DNA from: CAYMYN01 sp964394665
Lineage (GTDB): Bacteria; Planctomycetota; UBA1135; GCA-002686595
Length of the DNA stretch: 64,000 bases
Assembly: GCA_964394665.1 (NCBI GenBank)
Contig: CAYMYN010000024.1
Location: 3,158 to 67,157, forward strand
Reading direction: 5' to 3'
The translations under genes and the position numbers were made by a program. Every line of letters starts with the position of its first letter. The first letter of the stretch is position 1. The notes beneath the pieces were generated by a model that saw nothing but the letters and a program-made list of their open reading frames with translations, did no database searches and was not told where the DNA came from. Shown here in pieces: positions 1 through 8,362 of this stretch.

Positions 1-8
1 TCCCCGCC

Positions 9-956
9 GTGAGCGTCCTGGATCGCCTGGAGCTGTGTTGTCTGGTCGGCCCGACGGCCTCCGGCAAGAGCGCGCTGGCCCTGGCCCTGGCCGAGCGGGC
101 CGGGGCGGAGCTCGTCTCGCTCGACTCCATGCAGGTCTACCGCGGCATGGACATCGGCACGGCCAAGCCCTCGGCCAGCGAGCGCGCGCGGGTGCGCCAC
201 CACATGCTCGACCTGGCCGCGCCCGACGAACGGTTCGACGTCACGCGCTACCTGGCCGAGCTCGAGCCGCTGCTCGAGGACCTCGAACGCCGAGCTCGCC
301 GCGCGCTCTTCGTCGGGGGCACGGCCTTCTACCTGAAGGCCCTGACCCACGGCCTCTTCGGCGGCCCGCCCGTCGACCCCGAGCTGCGCGAGTCCCTGCG
401 CCGGCGGGCCGCAGAGGAGGGTGGCGCGACGCTGCACGCCGAGCTCGCGCGCCTCGACCCGCGCAGCGCGGAGCGCCTGCATCCCTCCGACGCGCGGCGG
501 GTCGTGCGCGCCCTCGAGGTCTCCCTGCAGACCGGTCGGCCGCTCTCGGAGTGGCAACGGGAGTGGGGCTGGCACGGCGCGGGGGAGCGGCCCGGGCGGC
601 GGAGGCGCCTGGTGGGGCTCGAGCTCGAGCGCGGCGAGCTCGATCGGCGCATCGCCGCGCGGGCGCGGGCCATGCTCGACGCCGGCTGGGTCGAGGAGGC
701 GCGCGCCATCCGCTCCGGGCCCGGGTTCGGCCCGACCGCCGGCCAGGCCCTGGGGTATCGCACGGTGCTCGAGCTGGCCGACGGTCTGCTCGACCGCGAC
801 CAGGCCCTCGAGCGCATCGCCCAGGACACACGCCGCTTCGCGCGCCGCCAGGGCACCTGGTACCGGCGCTTCGAGGAGCTGTGCTGGCTCCCCGCGCCCA
901 CGCCGGGGACCCTCTCGCGCTGCGTCGACGCCGCGCTCGCCGCCCTGGGTTGGTGA
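9..956 (+). CDS. miaA: tRNA dimethylallyltransferase MiaA
   Basis: Transfers a dimethylallyl group to N6 of A37 in tRNAs reading UNN codons, the first step of ms2i6A synthesis, in the cytoplasm. The 315-residue product has the P-loop GPTASGKS at residues 14-21, the family motif DSMQVYRGMDIGTAKP near residue 39 and VGGTAFYLKAL near residue 102; length is normal for the family. The start is GTG. The three preceding codons run in another frame into a TGA that overlaps this GTG (GTGA), so it is probably translationally coupled to a gene left of the window. A hairpin lies just after the stop. The family call is secure. Confidence 0.96.
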   Translation: MSVLDRLELCCLVGPTASGKSALALALAERAGAELVSLDSMQVYRGMDIGTAKPSASERARVRHHMLDLAAPDERFDVTRYLAELEPLLEDLERRARRALFVGGTAFYLKALTHGLFGGPPVDPELRESLRRRAAEEGGATLHAELARLDPRSAERLHPSDARRVVRALEVSLQTGRPLSEWQREWGWHGAGERPGRRRRLVGLELERGELDRRIAARARAMLDAGWVEEARAIRSGPGFGPTAGQALGYRTVLELADGLLDRDQALERIAQDTRRFARRQGTWYRRFEELCWLPAPTPGTLSRCVDAALAALGW

Positions 957-962
957 CAATGG

Positions 963-999
963 GCGCGGGCGGACTCCCGAGGGGGGAGCCCGCCCGCGC
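963..999. terminator. bidirectional hairpin between miaA and convergent lipoprotein gene
   Basis: A GC-rich hairpin with a 10-bp outer stem (GCGCGGGCGG pairing with CCGCCCGCGC) and an inner CTCCC/GGGAG stem fills the 59-bp gap between two convergent genes. There is no T-tract, so it is called a terminator from position and symmetry only. Confidence 0.5.
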
Positions 1000-1015
1000 A
1001 CCGAGCTTCAGTCCG

Positions 1016-1522
1016 TCAGCGCTGGCCGACCGGGACGTTCGGGTTGAGGTCGGAGTACTCGCGCTCCGAGCGCGGGCGCTTGGCCTGGCCCGTGACCGTC
1101 GTGATCGTCACGCCGATCGGGCGCGCGGTGGTCGCGAAGCCGTCGACGAACTCGCCCGCGCCGCCCTCGGAGATCGTGCCCGCGAGGGACTGGTCGAGGG
1201 ACAACACGTAGGAGGGCAGGTTGGGCAGCGGGCTGTTCTTCGGCCGCGGGGCGTTGTACGAGGGATCGTCGGCCTGGAAGGGGTTCTCGGGGTTCCAGTT
1301 GAGGAAGTGGCGCTGGGCCATGAGCTTGCGCTCCTGCTTCACCTTCCACTGGTAGTCGAGGTAGCTCCCGTGCTCGTCGGAGGTGTAGCCGGTCATCACG
1401 CGCGCGGTGCGCGGAGCGATCGAGCGGGCGTTCCAGTGGTCCTCGATCTGCTGGGGCTTCGAGGCGCAGCCAGCGGCCAGGACGGGGGCCAGGGCGGCCA
1501 GGACCAGGAGGGATCGCTTCAT
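1016..1522 (-). CDS. small predicted lipoprotein of unknown function
   Basis: The 168-residue product starts MKRSLLVL and has a typical lipoprotein signal peptide ending in the lipobox LAAGC, so it should be acylated and anchored in the membrane. The mature part is polar, with no repeat or motif I recognise. A longer reading frame begins 12 codons upstream, but the chosen ATG places the basic n-region directly before the hydrophobic stretch. It converges on miaA and diverges from nadD. Reading frame and secretion signal are clear; function is unknown. Confidence 0.7.
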   Translation of the reverse strand: MKRSLLVLAALAPVLAAGCASKPQQIEDHWNARSIAPRTARVMTGYTSDEHGSYLDYQWKVKQERKLMAQRHFLNWNPENPFQADDPSYNAPRPKNSPLPNLPSYVLSLDQSLAGTISEGGAGEFVDGFATTARPIGVTITTVTGQAKRPRSEREYSDLNPNVPVGQR

Positions 1523-1703
1523 CGTCTCGTTGGGGTTCGGCGGTAGGGGCAGGCCCACGGGGCGCGCCGGGTCGGCGGAGGGGGCCGCTCGAAGGGGCCT
1601 TGCGCCGCCGGGGTTGCGGGAGCGTTTCGGGGCGTCAGTCTAGAGGGGCCGCGGCGGCGGGGTCAACGACGGCGCCTCCCGGGCGGAGCGCCCCATCCAT
1701 TCC

Positions 1704-2414
1704 ATGGCGACCAGCGAGGAGACCGGGCAGGGGGAGTGCCCCGGGGACCGTGTCCTCCCGTACCCGGCCCGGAGCGCGGGTAACGGCCTGCCCCGCGGGG
1801 AACGCCTGGGCCTGTTCGGCGGCTCCTTCGACCCGATCCACCGCGGGCACCTGCACGCCGCCCGGGCCGCGCGGGCGGCCTTCGGCCTCGAGCGGGTGTT
1901 GCTGATGCCCGCGGCGCGCTCGCCCCACAAGCAGGGCGGACCCCTCACGCCCGGGGAGCTGCGCGCGCACCTGCTCGAGGTCGCGCTGCGGGGCGAGCCG
2001 GGCCTCGAGGTCTCGCGCCTCGAGCTCGAGCGCCCCGGCCCCTCCTACACCCTCGACACGCTGCGCGCCCTCCTGCGCGAGCGCGCGCCGCGGGAGCTCT
2101 TCTTCGTGATCGGCGCGGACAACCTCGCCGGCCTGCCCGACTGGCGCGGGGTCGACGAGCTCCTGCGCCTGGCGCGCCCGATCGTCGTGCACCGCGGTGG
2201 CGACCCGCGGGCGCGCATCGCGGCCCTCGCCGGTCGGCTCGCGCCGCAGCACCTCGCGGCCCTCGAGCGCGGCCTCGTGCTCGAGCCGGCGGTCGAGGTG
2301 AGCGCGACCGAGCTGCGCGCGAAGCTCGCGCGCGGCGAGGATCCGGGCCCAGACCTGCCGCCCGGCGTGTTGGACGAGATCCGCGCCCACGGGCTCTACG
2401 GATGGCCGCGGTGA
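1704..2414 (+). CDS. nadD: nicotinate-nucleotide adenylyltransferase NadD
   Basis: Adenylates nicotinic acid mononucleotide to deamido-NAD in NAD biosynthesis. The nucleotidyltransferase signature GGSFDPIHRGHL (HxGH type) appears near residue 38, followed by PHK, the block IGADNLAGLPDW, and a C-terminal EVSATELR segment matching the family's ISSTxIR motif. The ATG gives about 30 extra residues before the Rossmann fold; I see no better-placed in-frame start, so the N-terminus may be overextended. It overlaps the next gene, implying translational coupling to glycan initiation. Confidence 0.93.
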   Translation: MATSEETGQGECPGDRVLPYPARSAGNGLPRGERLGLFGGSFDPIHRGHLHAARAARAAFGLERVLLMPAARSPHKQGGPLTPGELRAHLLEVALRGEPGLEVSRLELERPGPSYTLDTLRALLRERAPRELFFVIGADNLAGLPDWRGVDELLRLARPIVVHRGGDPRARIAALAGRLAPQHLAALERGLVLEPAVEVSATELRAKLARGEDPGPDLPPGVLDEIRAHGLYGWPR

Positions 2415-3400
2415 GCGCCGCCCAGCTCGTCGCCGGGTCGGTCCTGTTCGTCGCCGCCGCCGGGTCGGTGCTCGCGCTCGCGCGGCTCGCGCCGCGCCTG
2501 GGCTGGCTCGATGCGCCGAGCGGCGCGGACGCGGCGCGCAAGCTCCAGGCCGCCCCGGTGCCGCCCGTGGCGGGCGCGGCGATCCTCCTCGCGTGGATCG
2601 CGGTCGCCGCCTGGGCGCCCGAGCGGGTGTTCCCCACGGCCCATCCGCTGCTCGCGGGGGAGGTCGACGTCGGACACCTGCGTTGGGCCGCGGCCTTGGC
2701 GCTCGGGGCCGCGTTCGCCCTGGGCACGGCCGACGACCTGCGCCGGGGCGGGCTCGCGCCGACGGTCAAGCTCGCCGGCCAACTCGGCGCCGGGGCCCTG
2801 CTCGCCCTGCCCGCGTGGTTGCAGTCCGGCCCGGGCGCGGAGGCCTTCGGCGCGACCTTGCTGTGCGCGTTCTGCGGCGCGGCGGCGGCCAACGCGCTCA
2901 ACACCTTCGACAACGCCGACGGCGTGGCGAGCGGGACGGCGGCCGTGGGCCTGTTCGCCGCGGGCGCGGGGCTGCTGGGCGCGGCGGTGGCGGGCGTGGT
3001 GCCCGCCGGGCTCCTGCGTCGGCGGCGGGGGAGCGCGACGCCGATCGCCTATCTGGGCGACGGCGGCAGCCACCTGCTCGCCCTGGCGCTGCTGATCGTG
3101 CCGGGCGCGTGGCCGGCCCTGGGGCTCGCCTTCCTCGACCTGGCGCGGGTGGCCCTCGAGCGCCTGCGCGCGGGCCAACCCCCCTGGCGCGGGGACCGCC
3201 GTCACCTCGCCCATCGCCTGCAACGCCGGGGCCTCGGCCCGCTGGCCGTGGCGGCGACGCTGTGGAGCGTGGCGGCCCTGCCCCTGCTCGTGCGCGGGCC
3301 CTGGGGTTGGGTCCTGCTGGTCGCCGCCTTCCTCGCGCTCGTGCGTTCGAGCACCTCGCCGCGGGCCGATGCTTGGAAAAGCCCGCCGGGGCCCGGATAA
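2402..3400 (+). CDS. WecA/MraY-like polyprenyl-phosphate sugar-1-phosphate transferase
   Basis: An integral membrane protein of the glycosyltransferase 4 (MraY/WecA/TagO) family, which loads a sugar-1-phosphate onto undecaprenyl phosphate to begin a surface polysaccharide or O-antigen. It is strongly hydrophobic throughout. It keeps the aspartate pair (GTADDLRRGG), the NTFDNADG nucleotide-binding block, YLGDGGSHLL, and a basic loop PWRGDRRHLAHRL corresponding to the HxHH region. It is shorter at its ends than E. coli WecA. The start may instead be GTG 2411, which would make a 4-bp GTGA overlap with nadD as seen elsewhere here. Sugar specificity cannot be read from sequence; the glycosyltransferase cluster at 21-27 kb is a plausible downstream pathway. 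Confidence 0.85.
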   Translation: MAAVSAAQLVAGSVLFVAAAGSVLALARLAPRLGWLDAPSGADAARKLQAAPVPPVAGAAILLAWIAVAAWAPERVFPTAHPLLAGEVDVGHLRWAAALALGAAFALGTADDLRRGGLAPTVKLAGQLGAGALLALPAWLQSGPGAEAFGATLLCAFCGAAAANALNTFDNADGVASGTAAVGLFAAGAGLLGAAVAGVVPAGLLRRRRGSATPIAYLGDGGSHLLALALLIVPGAWPALGLAFLDLARVALERLRAGQPPWRGDRRHLAHRLQRRGLGPLAVAATLWSVAALPLLVRGPWGWVLLVAAFLALVRSSTSPRADAWKSPPGPG

Positions 3401-3401
3401 T
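3373..3401 (+). promoter_or_regulatory. sigma70-type promoter for the metallophosphoesterase gene
   Basis: TTGGAA and GATAAT are separated by exactly 17 bp at the very end of the preceding gene, about 70 bp before the TTG start of the next gene. In DNA this GC-rich, two AT-containing hexamers at ideal spacing are unlikely to be accidental. Confidence 0.55.
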
Positions 3402-3471
3402 CCTCGGCCCCCGTACGCGCCGGGCGCCCCCGACCGGGGTCGCGACGTGCGACGGCGCCGGAGCTCCCGCC

Positions 3472-4287
3472 TTGACCTATCCCCTGACCGCGATCCTCTC
3501 GGATCTGCACTCCAACCTGCCGGCCCTGGTGACGGCGATCCGGGATGCCCGCGCGCGGGGGGTGCGCCGCTACGTGTGCTGCGGGGACGTGATCGGGTAC
3601 GGGGCGCGCCCGCGGGAGTGCCTCAAGCTCGTCATGACCCTGTGCGTGCCCGGGGCGCGCGACGTCGAGACCGGGGCCCCGCTCGAGGACGGGCTGTGCC
3701 TCCTGGGCAACCACGAGCACGCCCTCCTGCACAGCCCGGAGGACTTCAACCCCAAGGCGCGCGCCGCCATCGAGTGGACCCGTGACGCCCTGAACGGGGG
3801 CGAGGACCGGGAGCTGCGCTACGCCATGTGGGACTTCCTGAGCGCGATCGAGCCCGCGGCCGTCGACGAGCTCGCGATGTACGCCCACGGCAGCCCGCGC
3901 GACCCGGTGCGCGAGTACCTCCTGCCGCGCGACATCGAGAACCACGCCAAGATGGACGCCTGCTTCGCCGCCATGCAGCGCGACGTGTGCTTCGTGGGGC
4001 ACAGCCACGTGCCGGCGATCTACTACGAGGACCACGAGTACTTCCTGCCCAAGGGCACCGCCGGTCCCTACGACCTCGACCTGCGCCCCGGGCATCGCGC
4101 GATCGTCAACGTCGGCTCGGTGGGCCAACCGCGCGACGGCGACAACCGCCTCTCGTACGTGGTCTTCGACGGGCGCGAGATCACCTTCGTGCGCCTCGAG
4201 TACGACCACGAGCTGGCCGCGCGGCAGATCCGCGCCGAGGCCCAGCTCCCCGACTACCTCGCCGAACGCCTGGCCATCGGGCGCTGA
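3472..4287 (+). CDS. calcineurin-like metallophosphoesterase
   Basis: A 271-residue protein of the YfcE/diadenosine-tetraphosphatase-like superfamily. The metal-binding motifs are in order: SDLHSN near the N-terminus, GDVIGYG, GNHEH, a central segment with YAHGSPRD, GHSHVP and a C-terminal NVGSVGQPRD. This is a di-metal phosphodiesterase or phosphatase; the substrate is unknown. The reading frame stays open far upstream, but homology begins at LTYPLTAILSDLH. I chose TTG 3472, which has GGAG about 8 nt upstream and the promoter above. The long upstream extension is antisense-type noise over the previous gene. Confidence 0.85.
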   Translation: MTYPLTAILSDLHSNLPALVTAIRDARARGVRRYVCCGDVIGYGARPRECLKLVMTLCVPGARDVETGAPLEDGLCLLGNHEHALLHSPEDFNPKARAAIEWTRDALNGGEDRELRYAMWDFLSAIEPAAVDELAMYAHGSPRDPVREYLLPRDIENHAKMDACFAAMQRDVCFVGHSHVPAIYYEDHEYFLPKGTAGPYDLDLRPGHRAIVNVGSVGQPRDGDNRLSYVVFDGREITFVRLEYDHELAARQIRAEAQLPDYLAERLAIGR

Positions 4288-4326
4288 CGGCGATCCGCCC
4301 CGGCCCCTTGGGGGAACTGACTCCGC

Positions 4327-6294
4327 GTGGAGAAACGACTCTCACTCGCCCTCTTCCTGTCCTTCCTGGTGTTGGTGGGCTGGAGCCTGTTCAACGCCGG
4401 ACCGGACCCCGCCGTCCGTCCGGAGGGCGCCGCGCGTCCCCCCGAGGCCGGCGCCGCGGCCGCGGCCGAGACGCCGGCCTTCGAGCCCACGGCCGAGGTC
4501 GTGGCCGAGGACGCCGAACGCGAGTTGGTCTTCGAGACCGGCGCGCCCGGCCAGCGCGGCACCTACCGGATGCGCTTCACCAACCGGGGAGCGCGCCTGC
4601 TCGAGCTGCGCCTGGGCGACTACTTCGTCGAGGGCGGTCTGGGGCCCGAGCTGCGCGCGCGGCCCGAGAACTGGGTGCCGTTGCTCGCGCCCGTCGCGAC
4701 CCCCGAAGGAACCAGCGGCTCGTTCGCCGTCGCGGCCAGCGCTTCGGCCCAGGATCTGCTCGGCCCCGTGCCGCTCGAGGAAGCGCTCTGGACCCTGCGG
4801 CGCCTCGAGGGCCCGGACGGTCGGCCCACGGGCGCCGAGTTCACCTATGCCCCGGGCACCGGCGCGATCTTCACCAAACGTGTCCAGGTCGTGCCCGGCA
4901 CGCACGAGCTCGAGTTCTCCTTCGGCCTGGCCAACGCCGGCGGCCCGCGGGCCGGCATGCGCCAGTTCCGGATCACGCCCGCCGCCAGCCTGCAGCGCAT
5001 CTCCGACGAGGATCCCTTCTACGTCGGCCCCAAGGCCCTGGCTTGTTACCGCGAGGGCAAGGACGAGCCCGTCCTGCGCCAGAAGGAGCGCCGCGAGTCC
5101 CCCGGCCGCGACGTGCGCGGCTCGTTCTCCGGCGGCGGCCAACCGCTCTTCGTCGGCGTGCACGACAAGTACTTCGCGCTCCTGATGCGGCCCGCCGAGG
5201 GTTCGGCCGGGGCGCTGATCGGCACCGGCTGGCGCCGCGTGCGGGACGTCGAGTTCGCCCGCGCCAACCCCGAGCAGGCCGACGCCAGCTACCGCGCGAT
5301 CGACGCCGTCGCCGACCTCGAGCTCTTCCTGCCCGGCGCCGGCGAGCCGCCGGTCGTGGCGCGTTTCTCCGTGTACGCCGGTCCCAAGGACCGCCGCGCG
5401 CTGGTCGAGAGCTACGCGCCCTTCGGCAAGGTCATCGAGGAGGACCTGGGCTTCTTCAGCGGCATCGCGCGCCTGATCCTCTCCATCGTCGGCCTGTGCC
5501 ACAAGCTGGTCGGCAATTGGGGCTGGGCCATCATCCTGATGACCCTGCTGGTGCGCTTGATGTTGTTCCCCATCAACCGCCGCTCGCAGACCGCGATGGC
5601 GCGCTTCCAGACCAAGATGAAGCGCATCCAGCCGCGCATCGACGAGGTCAAGCAGCGCTACGAGAAGGACCCGGCCAAGGCGCGCGCGGAGCAGCACCGC
5701 ATCATGCAGGAGGAGGGGGCCTTCCCGCCGCTGGGGGGCTGCCTGCCGATCTTCCTGCAGATCCCGATCTTCATCGGCCTGTTCGCGGCCCTGCGGGTCG
5801 ACTTCGACCTGCGCCAGGCGCCCTTCGCGCTCTGGATCCAGGACCTCTCGATCCCCGACCGCATGTTGCGGATCGACTTCAACACCTACCTGCCGTTCAT
5901 CGGCACGATCGAGTACTTCAACCTGCTGCCGATCCTGATGGTCGTGCTGTGGATCTGGCAGCAGCGCTCGATGCCCACGCCCACCGATCCGCAGCAGGCG
6001 CGCATGATGAAGATGATGGCGTTCATGCCGATCCTCTTCGGGTTCATGCTCTACAACTACGCCGCGGGCCTGTCGCTCTACATGATGACGAGCTCGGCCT
6101 TCGGCATCGTCGAGATCAAGGTCATCAAGAAGCTCTGGCCGATCGACGACCGCGAGCTGGCGAAGAAGTCGAAGGGCTTCTTCGGCAAGCTGATGGAGCA
6201 GCAGCTCGAGCAGGCGCGGCGCATGCAGGAGCAGCAGCAGCGCGCGCGCCAACAGAAGCCCGGCGGCGGCGCGCAGGGCTCCAAGCGCCGCTGA
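4327..6294 (+). CDS. yidC: membrane protein insertase YidC
   Basis: Inserts and folds inner-membrane proteins, alone or with SecYEG. The 655-residue product has an N-terminal signal-anchor (residues 7-22), a large periplasmic domain (about 60-370) typical of Gram-negative YidC, and the conserved five-helix core from about residue 385. The core contains NWGWAIILMTLLVRLMLFP with the groove arginine, the cytoplasmic coiled-coil loop rich in K/R/E, and GGCLPIFLQIPIF. The tail is basic and glutamine-rich, as expected for ribosome contact. The start is GTG. It is followed 8 bp later by mnmE, the classical yidC-mnmE order, although rnpA-yidD lies about 26 kb away. Confidence 0.97.
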   Translation: MEKRLSLALFLSFLVLVGWSLFNAGPDPAVRPEGAARPPEAGAAAAAETPAFEPTAEVVAEDAERELVFETGAPGQRGTYRMRFTNRGARLLELRLGDYFVEGGLGPELRARPENWVPLLAPVATPEGTSGSFAVAASASAQDLLGPVPLEEALWTLRRLEGPDGRPTGAEFTYAPGTGAIFTKRVQVVPGTHELEFSFGLANAGGPRAGMRQFRITPAASLQRISDEDPFYVGPKALACYREGKDEPVLRQKERRESPGRDVRGSFSGGGQPLFVGVHDKYFALLMRPAEGSAGALIGTGWRRVRDVEFARANPEQADASYRAIDAVADLELFLPGAGEPPVVARFSVYAGPKDRRALVESYAPFGKVIEEDLGFFSGIARLILSIVGLCHKLVGNWGWAIILMTLLVRLMLFPINRRSQTAMARFQTKMKRIQPRIDEVKQRYEKDPAKARAEQHRIMQEEGAFPPLGGCLPIFLQIPIFIGLFAALRVDFDLRQAPFALWIQDLSIPDRMLRIDFNTYLPFIGTIEYFNLLPILMVVLWIWQQRSMPTPTDPQQARMMKMMAFMPILFGFMLYNYAAGLSLYMMTSSAFGIVEIKVIKKLWPIDDRELAKKSKGFFGKLMEQQLEQARRMQEQQQRARQQKPGGGAQGSKRR

Positions 6295-6302
6295 GGTCCG
6301 GC

Positions 6303-7733
6303 GTGGACGAGGGGCGCACGATCGTCGCCGTCGCCTCGCCCCCCGGGGCGGGTGCGCGCGGGATCCTGCGCCTCTCGGGGCCGACGGCCTTCGCGCTCCT
6401 CGAGCGCACGTTCCGGGCGCGGGGCGAGCCGCTCGCGTCCGATCGGCGCGCGCTCGCCACGGGGAGCTTCTCCGATGGCCGCGGCACCCAGCCGGCCCTG
6501 TGCCTGTGGATGCCCGGCCCGCGCTCCTACACCGGCGAGGACGTCGCCGAGCTGCACCTCGCCGGCTCGCCGCCCCTGCTCGCGGCGGCCCTCGAGCGCC
6601 TGACCGCGCTCGGCGCGCGCCCCGCGCGGCCGGGCGAGTTCACGCGCCGCGCGTTCCTGTCCGGGCGCCTCGATCTCTCGCGCGCGGAGGCCGTGTTGGC
6701 CCTGATCGAAGCCGACGACCTGGCGCAGGGCCGCGCGGCCGCGAACCTGCTCCTGGGCGGGCTCGGCCGGCGCGTGGAGGCCCTGCGCGCGGGCCTCGAG
6801 GACCTGCGCGCGTGGGTCGAGGCGAGCCTCGACTTCGACGAGTCCGACACCGGTCACGTGCCCCTCGAGGAGCTCCTCGAGCGGGCCCGGACGCTGCGCG
6901 CGGAGCTCGCCCGCGCGCAGGCCGGCGAGGAGCGCCGCGCGCGCGGCGCGGAACGCCCGCGGGTGGTGCTCGCCGGTCGGCCCAACGCCGGCAAGAGCGC
7001 GCTCTTCAACGCGCTCGTGGGCCCGGGCACGGCCCTCGAGGATCCGCTCGCGGGCAGCACGCGGGACGTGTTGGAGGCGACCTGGAGCGCAGCCGGCGTC
7101 GAGCTCGCGCTGTTCGACACGGCCGGCCTCCTGCCGACGGCCGCCGGCCCCGCGCCGGCGGCGGGGGACGATCCCGATGCGCGCGCCCAGGAGCTGGCCC
7201 GCGGCTTCCGGGGGGGCGCGGACCTCGTGTTGTGGCTCGTCGACGCCGCCGGCGAGGACGCGCCGGCCGCGGCCCGCGAGGCCCGCGGCGGGCCGGCCGA
7301 CGCGCCGCGCATCCTGGTCTGGAGCCGCCTCGACCTCGTCGGTGGGAGCTTGCCCGAGGCCCTGGTGGGCGCGGCGGGCGTGGGCGAGGTCGGCGCGCCG
7401 CGGGCCGAGGTGGCGACCAGCGCCCACGCGCGCTCGGGGCTGGCGGAACTCGCCGCCGCGGTCGGCGCCGTGCTGGGCCTGGCGGGCGCGGCGCCCGAGC
7501 CGGGGCCCGGGTCGGGCGGCGCGCGCGAGCTCGGCGCGCGTCACCGTGCGGCGCTCGCCGAGGCGCTGGCGGAGCTCGACCGGGGCCTCGAGGCCCTCGC
7601 GGCGGGGGGGCCCCTCGATCAGTTCGCGGAGGCCCTGCGCGCGGCCACGGACGCCCTCGACGCGATCGACGGCCGCACGGCGCCCGAGGACCTGCTGGAT
7701 CGGATCTTCGCGCGCTTCTGCATCGGGAAGTGA
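6303..7733 (+). CDS. mnmE: tRNA modification GTPase MnmE with atypical G4 motif
   Basis: With MnmG it installs the (carboxymethyl)aminomethyl group on U34 of wobble tRNAs. The 476-residue product has the N-terminal tetrahydrofolate-binding domain (YTGEDVAELH), the helical domain, and the inserted G domain with GRPNAGKS (near residue 224), AGSTRD and DTAG. It ends in the diagnostic FCIGK. The guanine-specificity motif, normally NKxD, reads SRLD, and the SAK-like motif reads SAH, so G4 and G5 are both divergent. The start is GTG directly after yidC. Identity is secure; the consequence of the altered G4 is unknown. Confidence 0.94.
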   Translation: MDEGRTIVAVASPPGAGARGILRLSGPTAFALLERTFRARGEPLASDRRALATGSFSDGRGTQPALCLWMPGPRSYTGEDVAELHLAGSPPLLAAALERLTALGARPARPGEFTRRAFLSGRLDLSRAEAVLALIEADDLAQGRAAANLLLGGLGRRVEALRAGLEDLRAWVEASLDFDESDTGHVPLEELLERARTLRAELARAQAGEERRARGAERPRVVLAGRPNAGKSALFNALVGPGTALEDPLAGSTRDVLEATWSAAGVELALFDTAGLLPTAAGPAPAAGDDPDARAQELARGFRGGADLVLWLVDAAGEDAPAAAREARGGPADAPRILVWSRLDLVGGSLPEALVGAAGVGEVGAPRAEVATSAHARSGLAELAAAVGAVLGLAGAAPEPGPGSGGARELGARHRAALAEALAELDRGLEALAAGGPLDQFAEALRAATDALDAIDGRTAPEDLLDRIFARFCIGK

Positions 7734-7779
7734 ACCCCCGCGCGGGGCCATACCTCCCACCGTTCGTCCCCGGGCCGCA

Positions 7780-7808
7780 TTGACACACAACCGGTGGGGT
7801 GATGCAGT
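7780..7808 (+). promoter_or_regulatory. candidate promoter upstream of nrdR
   Basis: A perfect TTGACA is followed 17 bp later by the weak hexamer TGCAGT, about 36 bp before the nrdR start. I looked for the palindromic NrdR box here and did not see one. The -35 is convincing, the -10 is poor. Confidence 0.35.
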
Positions 7809-7843
7809 GGCCCGACGCCCGGGCCGCGGCCGGGGCCCCACGG

Positions 7844-8362
7844 ATGCGCTGCCCGCGCTGCAAGCACGACGACGATCGGGTGGTGGACTCGCGCACCTCC
7901 TCCAACGGCTCGGTCATCCGGCGCCGGCGGGAGTGCCTTGCCTGCTTCCTGCGCTACACCACCTACGAGCGGGTCGAGGAGACCCCCCTGCGGGTGGTGA
8001 AGAAGAGCGGCGAGCGCGTGCGCTTCGAGCGCGAGCGCATCCTGGGCGGCATGGTGCGCGCCTGCGAGAAGCTGCCCGTGCCGATCGAGGCCCTCGAGGC
8101 GGCGGTCACGCGCATCGAGGGCGCGGTGCAGGAGGAGTACGACCGCGAAGTGCCCAGCTCGGTCATCGGCACGCTCGTGATGGAGGAGCTGAAGAAGCTC
8201 AACCAGGTCGCCTACGTGCGCTTCGCCAGCGTCTACCGCGAGTTCAGCGAGATCAGCCAGTTCCTCGAGGCCCTCGAGCCGATGCTGAAGGCCTCGCGCG
8301 CCGAGGCCGGCGGCCCGGCGAACGGCCCGCGGAACGATCCCGACGGGGAGGTCGCCCCGTGA
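7844..8362 (+). CDS. nrdR: transcriptional repressor NrdR
   Basis: A nucleotide-sensing repressor of ribonucleotide reductase genes. The 172-residue product begins MRCPRC and has the zinc ribbon with two CxxC pairs (CPRC and CLAC) in the first 40 residues. An ATP-cone follows (VKKSGERVRFERERI through VAYVRFASVY) at about residues 47-140, then a short low-complexity tail. An upstream ATG adds 15 residues with no family support, so the ATG beginning the zinc ribbon was chosen. It overlaps the next gene by 4 bp (GTGA), coupling it to a second ATP-cone protein. Confidence 0.96.
   Translation: MRCPRCKHDDDRVVDSRTSSNGSVIRRRRECLACFLRYTTYERVEETPLRVVKKSGERVRFERERILGGMVRACEKLPVPIEALEAAVTRIEGAVQEEYDREVPSSVIGTLVMEELKKLNQVAYVRFASVYREFSEISQFLEALEPMLKASRAEAGGPANGPRNDPDGEVAP

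Noticed and set aside
3828..6300. Long open frame in the third plus frame over the phosphoesterase and yidC
   Set aside because: It is the upstream extension of the mnmE frame; the translation is Arg/Ala/Pro-rich noise, and MnmE homology begins at GTG 6303.
7734..7843. NrdR box (ACACWATATATTGTGT-like) upstream of nrdR
   Set aside because: Only ACACACA near 7785 is reminiscent; there is no palindrome with an AT centre.
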